Positions 1 through 13,489 of a stretch of 64,000 nt of DNA are shown here, piece after piece (position 1 is the stretch's first letter; each line of letters opens with the position of its first letter). Source of the stretch: Heterodera schachtii (lineage: Eukaryota; Nematoda; Chromadorea; Rhabditida; Heteroderidae); assembly GCA_023374025.1 (NCBI GenBank), contig SIJG01000040.1, positions 62,001-126,000 on the forward strand, in the 5' to 3' direction. The position numbers and the translations under genes were made by a program. The notes below the pieces were generated by a model, which saw only the letters and a program-made list of their open reading frames with translations, ran no database searches and was not told the origin of the DNA.

Positions 1-3000
1 TCAGTGAAGAATATAAAATATATACATTTGGGTATATAATTGCCTATTATGATATAAATAGTACATATATGGAATATAAAATTAAAATTAAAAAAATATA
101 CAAAATAAATAAAAAAGATTATAAAATTTCATTAAAGAAAGGATCTATATTTAACAAAATTAAACCATTTTTGTTTGGCTCCATTTGGAAATCAATTTTA
201 TAATTTTAATTGGGGATTAGTAAGTGGAATGTATAATTAAAACTTGAGAGAAAAATTTTAAATTTAAAAAAAGGAATGAAATATATTAAATAGATTGAAA
301 AATATTTCTATAATCAAACTGTTTCAACCGAAATTAATTTGGAAATTTTAAAATAAATAAATAAAATTATTTATTCTGCAGTTGAAATAGAAAAAATTTT
401 ACTTGAAAAAGTTATATTTACACTGCGGAAGCATTGGAAAAAAAGGAAATTTTACTAATAATAAAAAACTATAAATAAACAAATTTTGAAATATCATTTT
501 TATTTAAATTCTTGGCTATAAAAATAAAATAAACAAGTTTTGTCTGGTAAATAATTTCTGACTTGGATAAAATAAATGTGTGATGCAAAATGCTGATTTT
601 TGTAAATAAATTAAAAAAAGAATGTGAAATTCACCCACAATACGGATTAAAATTGGATCCAAAAAAACAAGAAAAGAAAGAATTAATTAATAAATAGACG
701 AATTAATAAATAAAACAAAACTGAAAATTTCTAATGGTTAATCTCAACAGTAAGAATTGATTACAAAAGAGAAGGTACAAAATAATTATGAACATTACTC
801 TTTATTAAAAGGTAAAATAGAATTGAAAATAGAAATATAAATAAAAGTTTGATCATTTTTCAACCGGAAAATGAAATAAATAGAACGCATATAAAAATAG
901 AAAAAATAAGCTTATTATTAAATAAAGACAACAAATAAAATAAATAAGAAAACAAACAAAACTAATAAAATTTAAAAATTAAAACGTCCACATCAACTAA
1001 ACTCAACAATCATTTTGTGTTTCGCCATATTATTAAGAACGGGAGATGAAAAGTATGAACTGAGTGATGAGTGTACGCTTTAAGAGAAATAACCAGTAAT
1101 TTTTCATTGAATTTAATTAAATATTTAAACTATTGATAAATATCAATTTAAATTATTTTCTTTTTTATTCTGCACCAAGAAAATGAAAAAACAAAAAATA
1201 TATTAGAAATCAAATTTCTGACATTGATAAAATGAAAATGTGATCCAAAAATTCTTTATTTTCATCTATTTAAAAATTATTTTTACGATATTATTTATTT
1301 AATACTTTTTAATTAATTAAATAATTGTTTAATCTCTTTTAAATTAATATATGATAAAAAGCTATTTTATTGAAATGATTAACAATAATATCTAAAAAAT
1401 ATGACACAGAGGAGCGAGATATTTAACAAAATTACTAAATATGACGACTAATTAAAATACAATTACGCACTAATTTATTAATAAATGTCAAAAACAACAA
1501 ATAATAAACATATTTATTGCCATGAATACCAACAATTAGTATTACTTCTTAACAGCGTCTTGGTACAAGCAGTTTATGCGATCATTAAATTAGTTAATAA
1601 TTAACTAAAAAATAGCAGAATATTTAATATAATAAATTGAATAAAAGGGAACTAAACCTTGGATTAGCAATATTATAAATATTTCTATAATATGTTATTT
1701 AAATTTTTCAAATCATAATCTAATAGATTAAGACTAAATGAAAAGTTGAACTCAAACTCCTATTTGAAAAAATGGGGTACAATACGCGACATATTGGTTG
1801 CGTTGCGCAACAAGGAGTTTAAAGTGATCGATTAAATTAATAAATTAAATAAAGGTAACAGAATATTTAATAATAATAAATGGAAGTAAACTTTAGATTA
1901 GCAATATTATAAGTTATTCTATAATATATATATATATATAATAGTAAAATTTCAATACTTAATCTATGTAAATAAATTTAGACTCTATGAAAACAAAACT
2001 TATACCTTAAGCTACACGAAAAAATGCAATAAATAAATAATTTAAAGTTTTATGAATATATTATAAACAAATAAAACTTACGATGCTAAGACAATTAATT
2101 TCTTTCTTATAAATAAAGAAAGTCACATTCATTAAGCATGGCATGGCTATGTAAAACAAAAAAGTTAACTAAAAGAAACAAATATAAAAAATAAGAAGCA
2201 GTAAAATGTATGTAAAATGATATAACAATTTTTCTAATTAAATTAGCATTTTCGATTAAAGAGATAATTTTTAATTGGATTAAATTATAAAATTTAAAAA
2301 TATTTATTTTAATAAAGATGAAAAAATAAACAAATAATTTTTTTCTTTGAAAATTTAAAACATCCATTCAGAGAAAGGAAAGACGCCATCGATCACGCTT
2401 ATTACTCTCATGGGAGTTTGTAAATTAATAGCAATTAATAAATAATTTTAAAGTATATTTGTAATAATATATTTTTTATTAAATTTTACGGTTATACAAT
2501 GCATAATAACCTTAAAATAGTTCAGAACACTGAATAACATAAAACAATTATGCACAATATAATTTACAAAATCATATATGATATTGATATAAAAAATTAA
2601 ATAAAAACTAAAAACCAAACCCAGAAAATTAAAACGGATGGATTCTACTGGACATCGAGTTTTTCCTCACATTAATGCATAAAACTTTAAAATTAAAATA
2701 AACAAAAAGCTATGAAAAAAAAAATAATATGCTGTGTTGTTAGAATATTGCTATTGCCTATAGACACACAAATATCTATTATTAGGTCTTATTTAATAAA
2801 GATTTACTATATTAAAATATAATATAAAAACGAAATGAATAATTATATATAAAAAATAAATAAAAATAAATATATATTGTTGACGGAATAACAAGCGTTG
2901 AAAATTTTGATTTCAGCTGGAATAAAGAGACAATAAAAATAATTATTATCATAATGAAAATTTATTAAAATATTACTAAAATAATTTCTTGAGATTTTAA

Positions 3001-4700
3001 AGAAAAAAAAGTTATAATATGAAGTGAAATATAAAACATTCTGCAAAATAGCAAAATAGTACTCAAAAAAATTGCATAACAAAAAAATTATTATTTTTTT
3101 TAAATAACCATTTTTCTGATCAAACCAAATAAAAAATAAAGGATTTTGCTTAATTAATCTCAATTTAAATAAAGAAAATAGATTTTATATGTCTGTTAAT
3201 ATCATCAACGCTCAAAAAAGAATATGTGGAAAAAGACTGACTACGTTGGAAAACGAGGACTCAATTAAAAGAAATTTAAAGCTCATTTAGAACTAAATGT
3301 ACGGTGATGCTCAAAGGAAAAAGCATTGAATAAAAAATCTTATATATTCTTAAAATTCAAAAAATTTTAAATTTGTTTTCTTTTCAAAAAGTTGATGAAA
3401 TCGTAACCTAACATATAAAAAAATATAATTTTCATATATTGACTAAAATCAAAAATGTTCAATTAATTATCACGTAAACAGCAATTATAAAATAAAAAAT
3501 GAACATTTTGGAGGCATCAGATGCTGACCTAAAGGGTTTTCACTTTTTTGCCGTGTTAAAATGTTTTGAATTATACATGACTTGAATGATGAAATAAATG
3601 AAAAAAAGCCCATCAAATAGACATTTTGATAAAAAATATTACGAAAAAATATATATAATAATTGAAAAAAATTACATAAACAAAATTAAAGCACCATTGA
3701 AGTTCACCACGATCAATGAATTATAAAATAAAAAAATCATGTGTTTGGATTTAATCATTAAAACAATTGCACAATACAATATAATATTTAAATAATACCA
3801 AAAAATTTGATTCGCTTGCATTAGCAAAAACAATTAGTTGAATTAAAATTTGTTAATCAAAAAATAGTTATAAGAAAGATTGCAAAAAATCTAAGATTAA
3901 TACATAACATATACACTAAAACTGACATATATAAAAATTAATTTTCATTGTTGAATGAAAAAAAACCAAATTTTTAAAATATATTATAAAGAATTTTTTC
4001 TTCTGAACTATTAATAAACACATATTAAAATTAGTTAAAGCAATAACAAAATTAAACTTAATTATTTAGATGTTCCCCACAAAAAAAATGCCATTCATTA
4101 GTGATGTGAAAATCTTCACTCCAAAAAGGTGAAAGCGAAATCAAGCCCTGCTGGAAAATTGAAGTCGTCATAAATCGAAATTTTTTGAAAAAATAAAAAT
4201 ATAATAAAATTTTAATAATTCATTGATTTTTATGAAATTATTCTAATGCGATTTGTTAGCAGATTTTGAGCAAATTTTTTCAAGAAAATATGCATTTTTA
4301 GGGTCGGGCGGTTTTTATTTTTTTATAAATAGCCCTAAATAAAAATGTTCTGAGAAAATATTTTCAATCCGCTCTCCTTTCTTCAGAACAATAATTAATG
4401 ACTCTGATATTAAAAAGTATTATAAATTCATTCTTGTTTTGACTTGTGGTCCTAACAATGATTCCACATGTTAATAGAAAAAAAGTGGTCTTCATGAATT
4501 ACCAAAACATAAGTTTTATTTAATTAAATAGTTAATCATAAATTGTTTTTGAATTATGAAACTTTCCAAAATAATCAAAGACTGATAAGGGCTTACCAGC
4601 TTTTGGTACAATTTATAATTTGCTTCATGGCCCTCGGGAAAGGCTTTTTCTCTTTTTTATAATGATATAAATAAAATTTTCATTTATTTTTTTTTGAAAT
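1..4700. other. AT-rich intergenic DNA, no gene seen
   Basis: No reading frame here has coding character. The open frames are short and low in complexity (Phe, Ile, Lys, Asn, Tyr), as expected by chance in DNA this rich in A and T. The stretch is made of diverged repeats: for example the block near 395-480 resembles 12,838-12,910, and 3,098-3,215 resembles 33,470-33,580 and 46,015-46,125. I see no RNA gene. Confidence 0.7.
1613..1995. repeat. Local direct duplication of a dispersed AT-rich repeat
   Basis: Two diverged copies lie about 240 bp apart (1,613-1,770 and 1,850-1,995). They share 'ATTAGCAATATTATAA' followed by 'CTATAATAT' and then a 'TAGACTCTATGAAAA'-type block. A third relative with 'TTTAGACTCTATGAAAA' is near 5,961-6,005. 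The family is unidentified. Confidence 0.6.
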
Positions 4701-4707
4701 TGTGTAT

Positions 4708-4862
4708 ATCCTCAAATGTCGGGTCCTCAAAAGTCGGGTCCTCAAATGTCGGGAATATCCGCAAATGTCGGGTCCTCAAATGTCAAATCCTCAAATGTCG
4801 GGTCCTCAAAAGTCGGGTCCTCAAATGTCGGGTCCTCAAATGTCAAGTCCTCAAATGTCGCA
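4708..4862. repeat. 15-bp tandem array (TCCTCAAATGTCGGG)
   Basis: Ten head-to-tail copies of a 15-bp unit with consensus TCCTCAAATGTCGGG. Variants end in GTCAAA, GTCAAG or AAGTCGGG, and one copy carries a 4-bp insertion. The array reads through as an open frame only because its unit length is a multiple of three; it is not a gene. It abuts the inverted-repeat element that starts near 4,868. Confidence 0.9.
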
Positions 4863-4867
4863 CCACG

Positions 4868-5515
4868 GAATTAATTATTAGGGATCATTTATTTATGTAA
4901 GAAAAATCGCGAAATATGTAAATAAAATATGTATAAAAACACTGAAATATGTATGAAATATGTACAAAAATCCAAAAAAATGTACTAAAATATGTAAATA
5001 AAATTTTTTAAATGCTGTTTTTTGGAAAAAAATTCATTCTAAAGGGTGAAATAGGCACAAATTGCCATAAAAATGACCTAAATAGGTTTAGAATTATCTT
5101 TTAATAATTTAAAAATAATTTATTTATATCCCATTTTTGAAAAAAAAAAACTATTTTTGGGGCACATTTTCAAAAAAAAAATTTTTTTACTTTTCGCAAA
5201 AAATTTCTATAAATTCTCAAAATTTTTGAAAAAATAGCGAAATTTTGGATATTTTTAGGGGTATTTCATAAAAAAATTCCCTAAAAATTCTCAAAAAATG
5301 CAAAATATGTACAAAAAAATGTGAAAAAGTCCAAAATATGTATAAAAATATGTACATATGTAATATGTAGAAAAATCCCAAAATATGTAAATAAAAGTCA
5401 CAATTTTTGTTCGCAAACACAAAGAAGAAAGTGTTTTTCCTACTAATTAGAGCATGGAGAATCCAGGGAAAAAAACATGTATTTAGATAAAAAAATAATC
5501 CCTATTAATTATAAT
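4868..5515. mobile_element. MITE-like element with inverted ends
   Basis: The left end (TTAATTATTAGGGATCATTT) is matched in inverted orientation by the right end near 5,490-5,515 (AATAATCCCTATTAATTA). The inside consists of repeated 'ATATGTA' and 'AAATATGTAC' motifs and has no coding frame. A 27-bp internal stretch around 5,421-5,450 recurs in opposite orientation near 16,040-16,066. A non-autonomous DNA transposon is the likely identity. I see no clear target duplication. Confidence 0.55.
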
Positions 5516-5519
5516 AAAT

Positions 5520-8500
5520 TCAAATAAAATCAAAATGAATGCAAATAAAAAAATTATTAGTTGTTTTCGTAATATTTCTTGTCAATATCATATAAAATAA
5601 ATAAGGAATTATTAATCTAAAAATTTTTCTTAAAATAATGATCAAGCATTTTGCTAATTAATAAATAAATTTACAATGCTTGATTTTTTCTCTCTGACTA
5701 ATATTCAAAGATGACGCTAATTAAACTGCAATTATGCATTAATTTATTAATAAAGGTCAATAATATTAAATAACAAACATATAATTGCAGTGAGTAACAT
5801 CTACTCATCATTAGCTTTGCATTTTATAATTTTTTTAAATACCTAAAAATAATAATTGGTAAATAATTTAATTTTTTATAAAATTATGAAAGCAACAGCA
5901 TTTAATTAAAATTAATATTTGAAACAATGGTGCCATTACTCGAAATTATTTAATAAAAAGATAATCTATGTAAACGAATTTAGACTCTATGAAAAGCAAA
6001 ACTTAAACTCAAATATCAAAAATTAGAGTAAAATATAAAATAAAAATTTTTTTATTTCTGTAAATATAAAAAACACAAAATACTTTAATTTCTAAAGATT
6101 TTAAAGTAAAACTAAGTTTTCGAAGTATGAAGGAATTTTAATAAAAATATTAACTAATTATAATGGAACGAATGAAGAATGAAAAAAAGAAAAGAATTTA
6201 TTATTTTTGAATAATGTATCAAAAATAAAATCAGAAAATTAACTAAGATTGAACTAAAAAAGCACACTAATTAAATAATGAATTCAAAATTTTTTGAATA
6301 CATATAATCACTAAAATTTATTTTTTATTACAGTCAAAACAAAAAACAATAAATTGAGACTTTACAAAAACAGAAACATAAACGGAACATAAGACAAAAC
6401 TAATTTTTTTTATTTGCTGTATTATAAATCAAAATAAAATTAATAAATTATATTGTAGAAAGGATTCCATCCCGAAAAATCACTTGATAGCCTAAAGAAC
6501 ACTTGTAGGAACCAAAGTACTTTAGAGGAGTTCATAAAATTAAAAAATAGCGAAATAAAATAAGATTATTTATTAGAAAAAACCAAAACACCTTCAAGTT
6601 ACAAAAATGCTAATAGAAAAAAATAAAACAAAATAATAAATAACCAATAATAAAAAAATTTATAAGAGCAGATGATAATAAAGTAAAAATAAACAGCTTT
6701 TTAAATGAAACGATAACTGCTTCACCTTCAAAATTTAAATAATGATAAGTAACACCAATACTATAAAGTGTGATTTAAAACAAAAATCTAATTAAAGTAA
6801 AAAAAGCACCGTAAAAAATGCGATAAATGTCCGAGTTATATCTTTTTAAAAAATTAAGAATAAACTTCTTAATAATCATCCTTTCAAATTTCAATAATGC
6901 ATATTCGAAAAATTAAGTTTTTCATAAAAATTGTTAAAATATTAATTTTAAAATTTGAATTCAAATAAATTTATTAAGAGAAATGCATTCGGAAATTTAT
7001 TTAACAGAATTTTATTTATAGAAAACCAAAGTACTACAGTTAGCAAGCACCATTTATTTTTGCCGAATGGGCATGAGGAAGAAACTTAAAAAGAAGCAAT
7101 AAACAATTAAAAAACAAAGCAGTAATAATTGCAAGTAAAAATAGTAAAATTTTTTCAAATTAAATTTAACTTGATTTATAAAATAATTGCAGTTTTTAAT
7201 AATTTATGAAAAATGTAGTAAAATTTTAAATGAAAAAGAATTATTAGAAAAAAATTAAATAAAAATTTTTTAAAATAACAATAAGTTTCATAAAAGAAAC
7301 ATTAGTAATACGATTTAAAATATGAAAAAATTTACATGAAAAAAATTGTATTTTTTTAAAAATTGTATTAAAGTGCAAAAACATAATCAAAATAAATTAC
7401 GCATAAACTAAAATAATAGAGATCCGTAAATAACCAATAATAAGTTAATAGAATTTAATTAATCATTTAGAACTTTTTATTGGCAAAATTTTAAATAATA
7501 ATTAAAAGAAGCGGAATTAAACATAAAAAATAAAAGAAATAGCAAAAATAAATAAAAATAAATAATTATTTGAATGCTAATATTCCGAAGAAAATTAGTA
7601 AATTCTTCAAAAATATTTTCATAAAGTTTCAATTTGCATGTACTTATTCCGCAAGTGGTGAAAGAACGCAAGGTATTTGATTTTGCATGATGTAATAACA
7701 GAAAATATAAAACAAATAAAAATAAATAATAAATTTAAACAGTTTACAAAGACGGAGGTTGATGATTACTAATTTACATAAATAATTCATTAATTAGAAA
7801 CCTGCGTTGATACCACAAGGAAATATACTTGGTTGCACTTAAGTCAAATAAAATTATACAAAAAAACTTTTTACGATTTTATTTAAAAGGAAATGTGACC
7901 TTTTTACAATATTCTCCATATAAGTTGTGAAAATAAAAATAATCTTATATTTTATGCCTTGAATATTAAAAAATGTTAAAATTAAGAATAAAAAACAATA
8001 CATATAAACGATAAAAAATCGATTATTTTTTAACGATTAAGAAGAAATAAACAAAAATATTAATTTTATGTAAAGCTTTGAAAATCTAAAACCAGAAGCA
8101 TTCGGAGCGCTTGGAACATATATTTTCAAAGTTAAACAAAATTTTATTACACCACTTTTTTTAGTCAAAAATTCAAAAAGCATGCGTTAAAGAGAAAATA
8201 ATTAGATAATTTTTTAAATATTTTTATTGCCTTTTTTAAATAAATTATTAGTAGTTTTAAAAAATTATTATTTAATTTTTTATACCATTTGAAAAATTTG
8301 TGATATATCTGAATTTTAAATAGCAGAAAAAATCTTTTTTTATTTTTATATTACTAATTTAATTTTTTAATTGCAAATAAAAGTATAAAAATAGTTTAAT
8401 GTTGCAAGATGCCATAAATCTGAATTTTCAGAAAAAAAGATTTAGCCATAATATATGAAAAAGACAAAAATTGAGAAATAATTTCATAAAACTGATAAAG

Positions 8501-10855
8501 AAAGAAAATGTTAGGAAATTAATTTTATTCCTATTAGTTTACTTCTAATTAATTTACCAGTTCTTTTAGTGATTAAAAATAGCCGATAAACACAAAAAAT
8601 ATTTAATTATGGATATATCAAAATAAATTATTTAACTAACAGTAGAAAATAAATTTTGAACGAAGTCTAAACTAAATTTTTTTAAATATTTCAAATGCTC
8701 ATTTGATATTTTATTAATATTTACCTTTTCATAAATAAATAATTAATATTTATTTTATGCTTTTATAATAAAATTCACAAATTAAAGTAATCAAAAAGTT
8801 GAATAAATACATAAAAATAAAGATTTATATAAATAAGTAATGAAAACTATTAAAATATCTAAATATTTAAATTTAGAAAATTAAAGTGATTTTCAAAAAA
8901 CTAAAATCAAAAATAAAGAAAAAAAATTTAAAATATTAATGGAATTTAGATGCAAAAATATCATGAAAAATAAATTTTTACAAATACATATTAAAATAAG
9001 AACTTCCGAGAGCGTGAATAGAGACTGCTTGGCGTCAACACAAGAAGTCAAGATTAAAATTAAAAAATAGAAAGTATATTAAAAATATTGATAAAATATA
9101 GATTCAAAAATATGTAACAAGTATTGATGACTATTTTGTTTTGTATTATTTCCAATAACAAAAGAAGAACACCAAAATTGATTATATTATAAAACTAATT
9201 TTTCATTTAATCTTTATAAAATCTGATTTTAAATTAAATACAAAACCTAGAAAATAACTTGAAAATAAATCAAAATAGATACCAAAATATATATGAAATA
9301 CAAAAATATATTTGCCTATAAAATATATAACCAAGTTATAAAATTACAAATATTAAAAAAAGAATTTAAGAGGCCCAATTTACCGCAAACCCTAACATTA
9401 ATGGCGACTCTTGTCTCGAACATCATATACATGTATCGTCATATCGTAATTTTTTAATTCAGAATTACTTTGTATAAAATATATTACTAAAAAAATAATT
9501 TTGATAAAAAACCTAAGCAGAAGAAATACAAGTAATTGCCAGGAAAAGTAAACTACAATAAGTAATTAAGATTTGTTTAAAAATGAAAAATTTATTTATA
9601 TGATATATAAACAGCAAAAAATTTAACGGGAAGGAGAAAATATATTAATAATAACCGAAAAATAAATTGCATATAAAAAATATATTATTATTCCAATGCG
9701 ATTTTATAATGAAGTTTGAAATGGAAAGCTATTTTCGCAAAGAGAAGAGTTTTAAAGAAGAATCCAAGTAAATAATAGCAGAATTTTTTTTACAGCTCGA
9801 TTCTTATGGGGTCTATTTTTTCGTTTTATTGCATTTTTGTTAAGTGTGCAAAAATTTAAGTATTTACCTAAATTTCCCATCCCTAATTATTAAATTGAAC
9901 AATATATAAAATCATTTAGCAACTCAGAATTTAATGTGTTAATTTAAAAAATATTTTAAATAATAAAATTTATGCTTCCAGCTGATAATTGAAATGAACT
10001 GTCAGCATATAAAATTAAAAAGTATAAAAAAACATATACTGTGAAATAATCACATATCATCAACATTTATTATTATACTAATTTAAAAGATTAAAATCAA
10101 ATTATTTAAAAAAATATGTACATGGCAAAATCATTAAACATGTATGGCGTAAGAATCCAGTAATTTATTTAAAAGAAAATACTAATAATATTCCTTTAAA
10201 TGCGACAGCAATCTATTAAATGAAATTCTCAAAAATATTTAGATATATAAGACAAATCATGGATTATCAAGCAATGTAAAAGCATTAAAATAAACTTTTT
10301 GTTTTCATTAATCCATGACACACTTAAAATCTTTAAATTTTACTTAAATAAATGAAAATATTTCGAATAGAAAAAAATATTATGAATTCGTAAATTATTT
10401 AGATAAATATGAAAATATTATGACCATAATAAAAACAAAATCACTAAAATGAAAATAACTATGGATAATTATTTTTAAATGGACCATTTAAAAAAGATAT
10501 AAAATATAATATTAAAAATCAATGAAATTTACAAAAAATTATTAAGTAAAGAAGAAAGAAAGAAAGTGTGAGAAAGTTTCTGGATTGGCAACGCTAGGCC
10601 ATTTTATTAAATACTTCATAATTTGAAAAAAATAATAAAAAAACAGTACAATTAATTTTTTTAATCAAAATGTGTTGTTAAAAGCATGCAAATGAAGGAC
10701 TATATTTCTGAACCTTCAGAATTCGAGGAAGGATTGAATTAAAATAAATTAATATAAATTATTATTCAATAATGAAATATTGAAAAAATAAATTCTAAAA
10801 ATTAGTAGCATTCATGAAAAAAATATATTTTCCTCTTAAAAGAGTTAACAAAATG
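5520..10855. other. AT-rich repeat-derived DNA, no gene seen
   Basis: No supported gene. Diverged dispersed repeats include 6,880-6,960, which resembles 39,878-39,960, and 8,935-9,045, which resembles 35,618-35,715 (shared core AAATATCATGAAAAATAAAT then GAACTTCCGA). Open frames are chance AT-rich runs. Confidence 0.65.
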
Positions 10856-10857
10856 AG

Positions 10858-11262
10858 CATTCTGGAACGAGGGGCGCCCGGAAAATGCGTCAGAAGAAAA
10901 AGGGTCAGTGAAAATTTTATTGTCATAAAAACAAGTTCATTGCGTTTTCGGGGGCACGAACGACGATTAAGGCATCCATTTCGGCCAATTCCGAACCCCG
11001 GACCCAAATTTGAACCAAAAGTCGAAAATCCAAATTTTCGAATTTAGCCTTTTTGATTCAAAAACGGCATAAATAATCTCTTATTGAAGGATTGATGACT
11101 TTTAGTTTGTTTCCGTGTATTTAACCGATTTTTAAGAAAACCTAATTTCGAAAATTTAAACTTTTCGCCATAGAATTTTGTTTTAAAATATTTGTATGAC
11201 GCATTTTTTACTGACGCATTTTCCACTCATCGATTTTCCGGTCACGGAACAAGGGGTTCGTA
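10858..11262. mobile_element. GC-richer island with inverted ends, likely transposon remnant
   Basis: This is a sharp rise in G+C inside AT-rich DNA. The left part carries GGAAAATGCGTCAG (about 10,879-10,892). The right part carries its reverse complement CTGACGCATTTTCC (about 11,211-11,224), followed by further GC-rich sequence to about 11,262. Overlapping open frames on both strands are a by-product of the composition. No transposase is seen and the family is not recognised. Confidence 0.4.
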
Positions 11263-11264
11263 AA

Positions 11265-13275
11265 CCATGTGGCGAGAATTCATTATGGTTGATATTGTGT
11301 AAAACATATATTCTCATTACTTTATATAAATTTGTATCTAAAAATGAAAAAAATTAATATTATTAATTTAAAAAATTCCTAAAATTATTTAACATTAACA
11401 CGTTGAATAAATTTTGAATACCTGATAACAATGTTTTTCAAAATTAAAAAATTCTATTTAACAAGTAAGCAACATTTTGGCACATGATTTACCGCCATTA
11501 ATTATACTTTCTAATAAAGTTCATGCTCACCCAATATTTCGACGAAATTAAATATAATTGAAATTGTTTAAATTATATTTGAAAAAAATCACTATTCCCA
11601 AATTATAATATTTATGGAAATAAAAATTGAGATAAAGAAAAATTATATTTTTTTTATTTATCCAGAAATGTAAGAAACAACAACATTTTTTGAATTTCCA
11701 GGAATCCAAGACATAAAACATAACATCTTTAAACACAATATGAAATCAGAAAACTACACATAAAACTTTAAGAATTAGATGACGAGAAAATGATTTATTA
11801 AAAGATATTGACAGAAAATATAATTACAACTGAAAAATATTTAAATATGAAATGCAAAGCAGAAAATTTGTGATGTTTCTTTCATTACAGAATTTAAATT
11901 ACATTAATTAATGAATTATGAGGGCTGATATATTTACAGTCAATTATAAAAGATTCAAAAATTTAAAAAAACTTAACAAATGAAAATTTAATCAATTGCA
12001 TTATTCTAATTTTTGATATTGTAAATTTTATAAATATTATGAGAAGACAAATTTTTATTATAAAAAAAACAAGCAAAACAAAAATTATTTTAATGAACTA
12101 TAAATAGCTAAAAATTTTACTTTCAGATAAACTATCTTTATTATCTAAATATAATTATGCTTAAATCGAGCTAATATAAATATAAATAAAAAGAATTAAA
12201 TATTTTTAGGTTCTAGTATAATGAATCATATTTTAAACTAAAGTAAATATTTTTAATTTTCAAAACAAAGTAATAAATTTAATCTTGGATCTGCTAAACA
12301 ACCCAAATCCATAAATTGGATAATATGATTTGGATTTAGCAAAAAATGAATCCTACACAAATTGAATTTCTAGTATAATAATGTAATTATTAAACTAAAT
12401 GAATGATTTTTAAGTTTCAAAACCAAACAATAAAAATTGTCTTGGATTCTCTGGAAACTGTAAGTTACGTCAACACTTTTACGCGACGTCAATATCATCA
12501 GCTTCGAGCGCGAATGAGCGAAAACAAAAGCATTTACTTAAATAAAAAAAATTTTTCGAATGGAAAAAAGAATATATGATTAGTAATTATTCAAATAAAT
12601 AAAAGAATATTAACGATTTTAATTTTAACAAATACAAAATGACAATAAAATATTGTTCTATGGTAACAAATTATAATTCTGATAACCAATAAAAATAACT
12701 ATAACTAAGAAATTGCAAATGGACACATTTATTTGTTTAAAAAGAATCTTTTTTAACATAAATTATAAATATAAAAATATTTTTAAAATTAAGAAAAACC
12801 TCATTATTTATTTGGCAGTTAATTAAAAAATGTTTTACTAGAAAAAATTATATTAGCACTATGGAAGCATTGAAAAAAGGAAAACTCTATCAATAATAAG
12901 CAGCTATTGTTAAAAACAATTTTTATTATTGGGTTGTATAGTACTTGAACTTTTTTATTTAAATTTAATCTTGGATAAACTACTTAAATTTTTTTAAATT
13001 TAAAGTTTGATAAATAGTATCTCATTGTGCGTTATATCATGCACATCCCGAGTTAGAATTGATCATATATTCTGAGTTTCGATTGGCAATACAGATAATT
13101 TTAGCTTGAATATTTAAAAATTGTTTTAATATAATTTGACACTAAAACTCAAATTTCAAATGTGTTAAAATTAAAAATTTATATTTCTTTTTCTAGTTTT
13201 GAAAAATCTAACCAAACAATAATGAAATACTCGAATACAAAATAATCAATAACAAAATAAAACAACAAAATTATC
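11265..13275. other. AT-rich intergenic DNA, no gene seen
   Basis: Only low-complexity open frames. The segment 12,838-12,910 is a diverged copy of 395-480. A small GC-richer patch near 12,465-12,525 has no coding frame. Confidence 0.65.
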
Positions 13276-13277
13276 AC

Positions 13278-13483
13278 GTTTTGGGGCCGCACTCAAAAAT
13301 CGCACTGACATTTGGCTGGTGGACCCATCAAAATTGCCTCTTGATACTATTACCCATTTTATTTATTGGTGGTCACATGAGCAGACTTCTACAAAAAAAA
13401 ACAACAGTTGATTGGAGTAACCATATGAGAGAAGTCTGCGCTCGGGGTTGATTTTTTAAAATTTTTGGGTGCGGCCCCAAAAC
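13278..13483. mobile_element. 206-bp MITE with inverted repeats
   Basis: The ends GTTTTGGGGCCGCACTCAAAAAT and its inverted partner (TTTTTGGGTGCGGCCCCAAAAC on the right) match over about 22 bp. A second nested pair, GCAGACTTCT and AGAAGTCTGC, lies near 13,382 and 13,430. There is no coding capacity. The element is probably non-autonomous; a target duplication is not evident. Confidence 0.7.
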
Positions 13484-13489
13484 AGGAAA

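Noticed and set aside
2107..3163. Minus-strand open frames rich in Phe, Ile, Tyr and Asn that mimic membrane proteins
   Set aside because: Chance frames in A-rich DNA; the second overlaps a dispersed repeat also found at 33.5 and 46.1 kb.
4694..4900. Open frame with repeated Val-Gly-Ser-Ser / Arg-Val-Leu-Lys-Cys pattern
   Set aside because: Product of the 15-bp array, not a protein gene.
10795..11047. Long frames on both strands over the same GC-rich island
   Set aside because: Antisense-overlapping frames in a repeat with inverted ends; no domain and no splice context.
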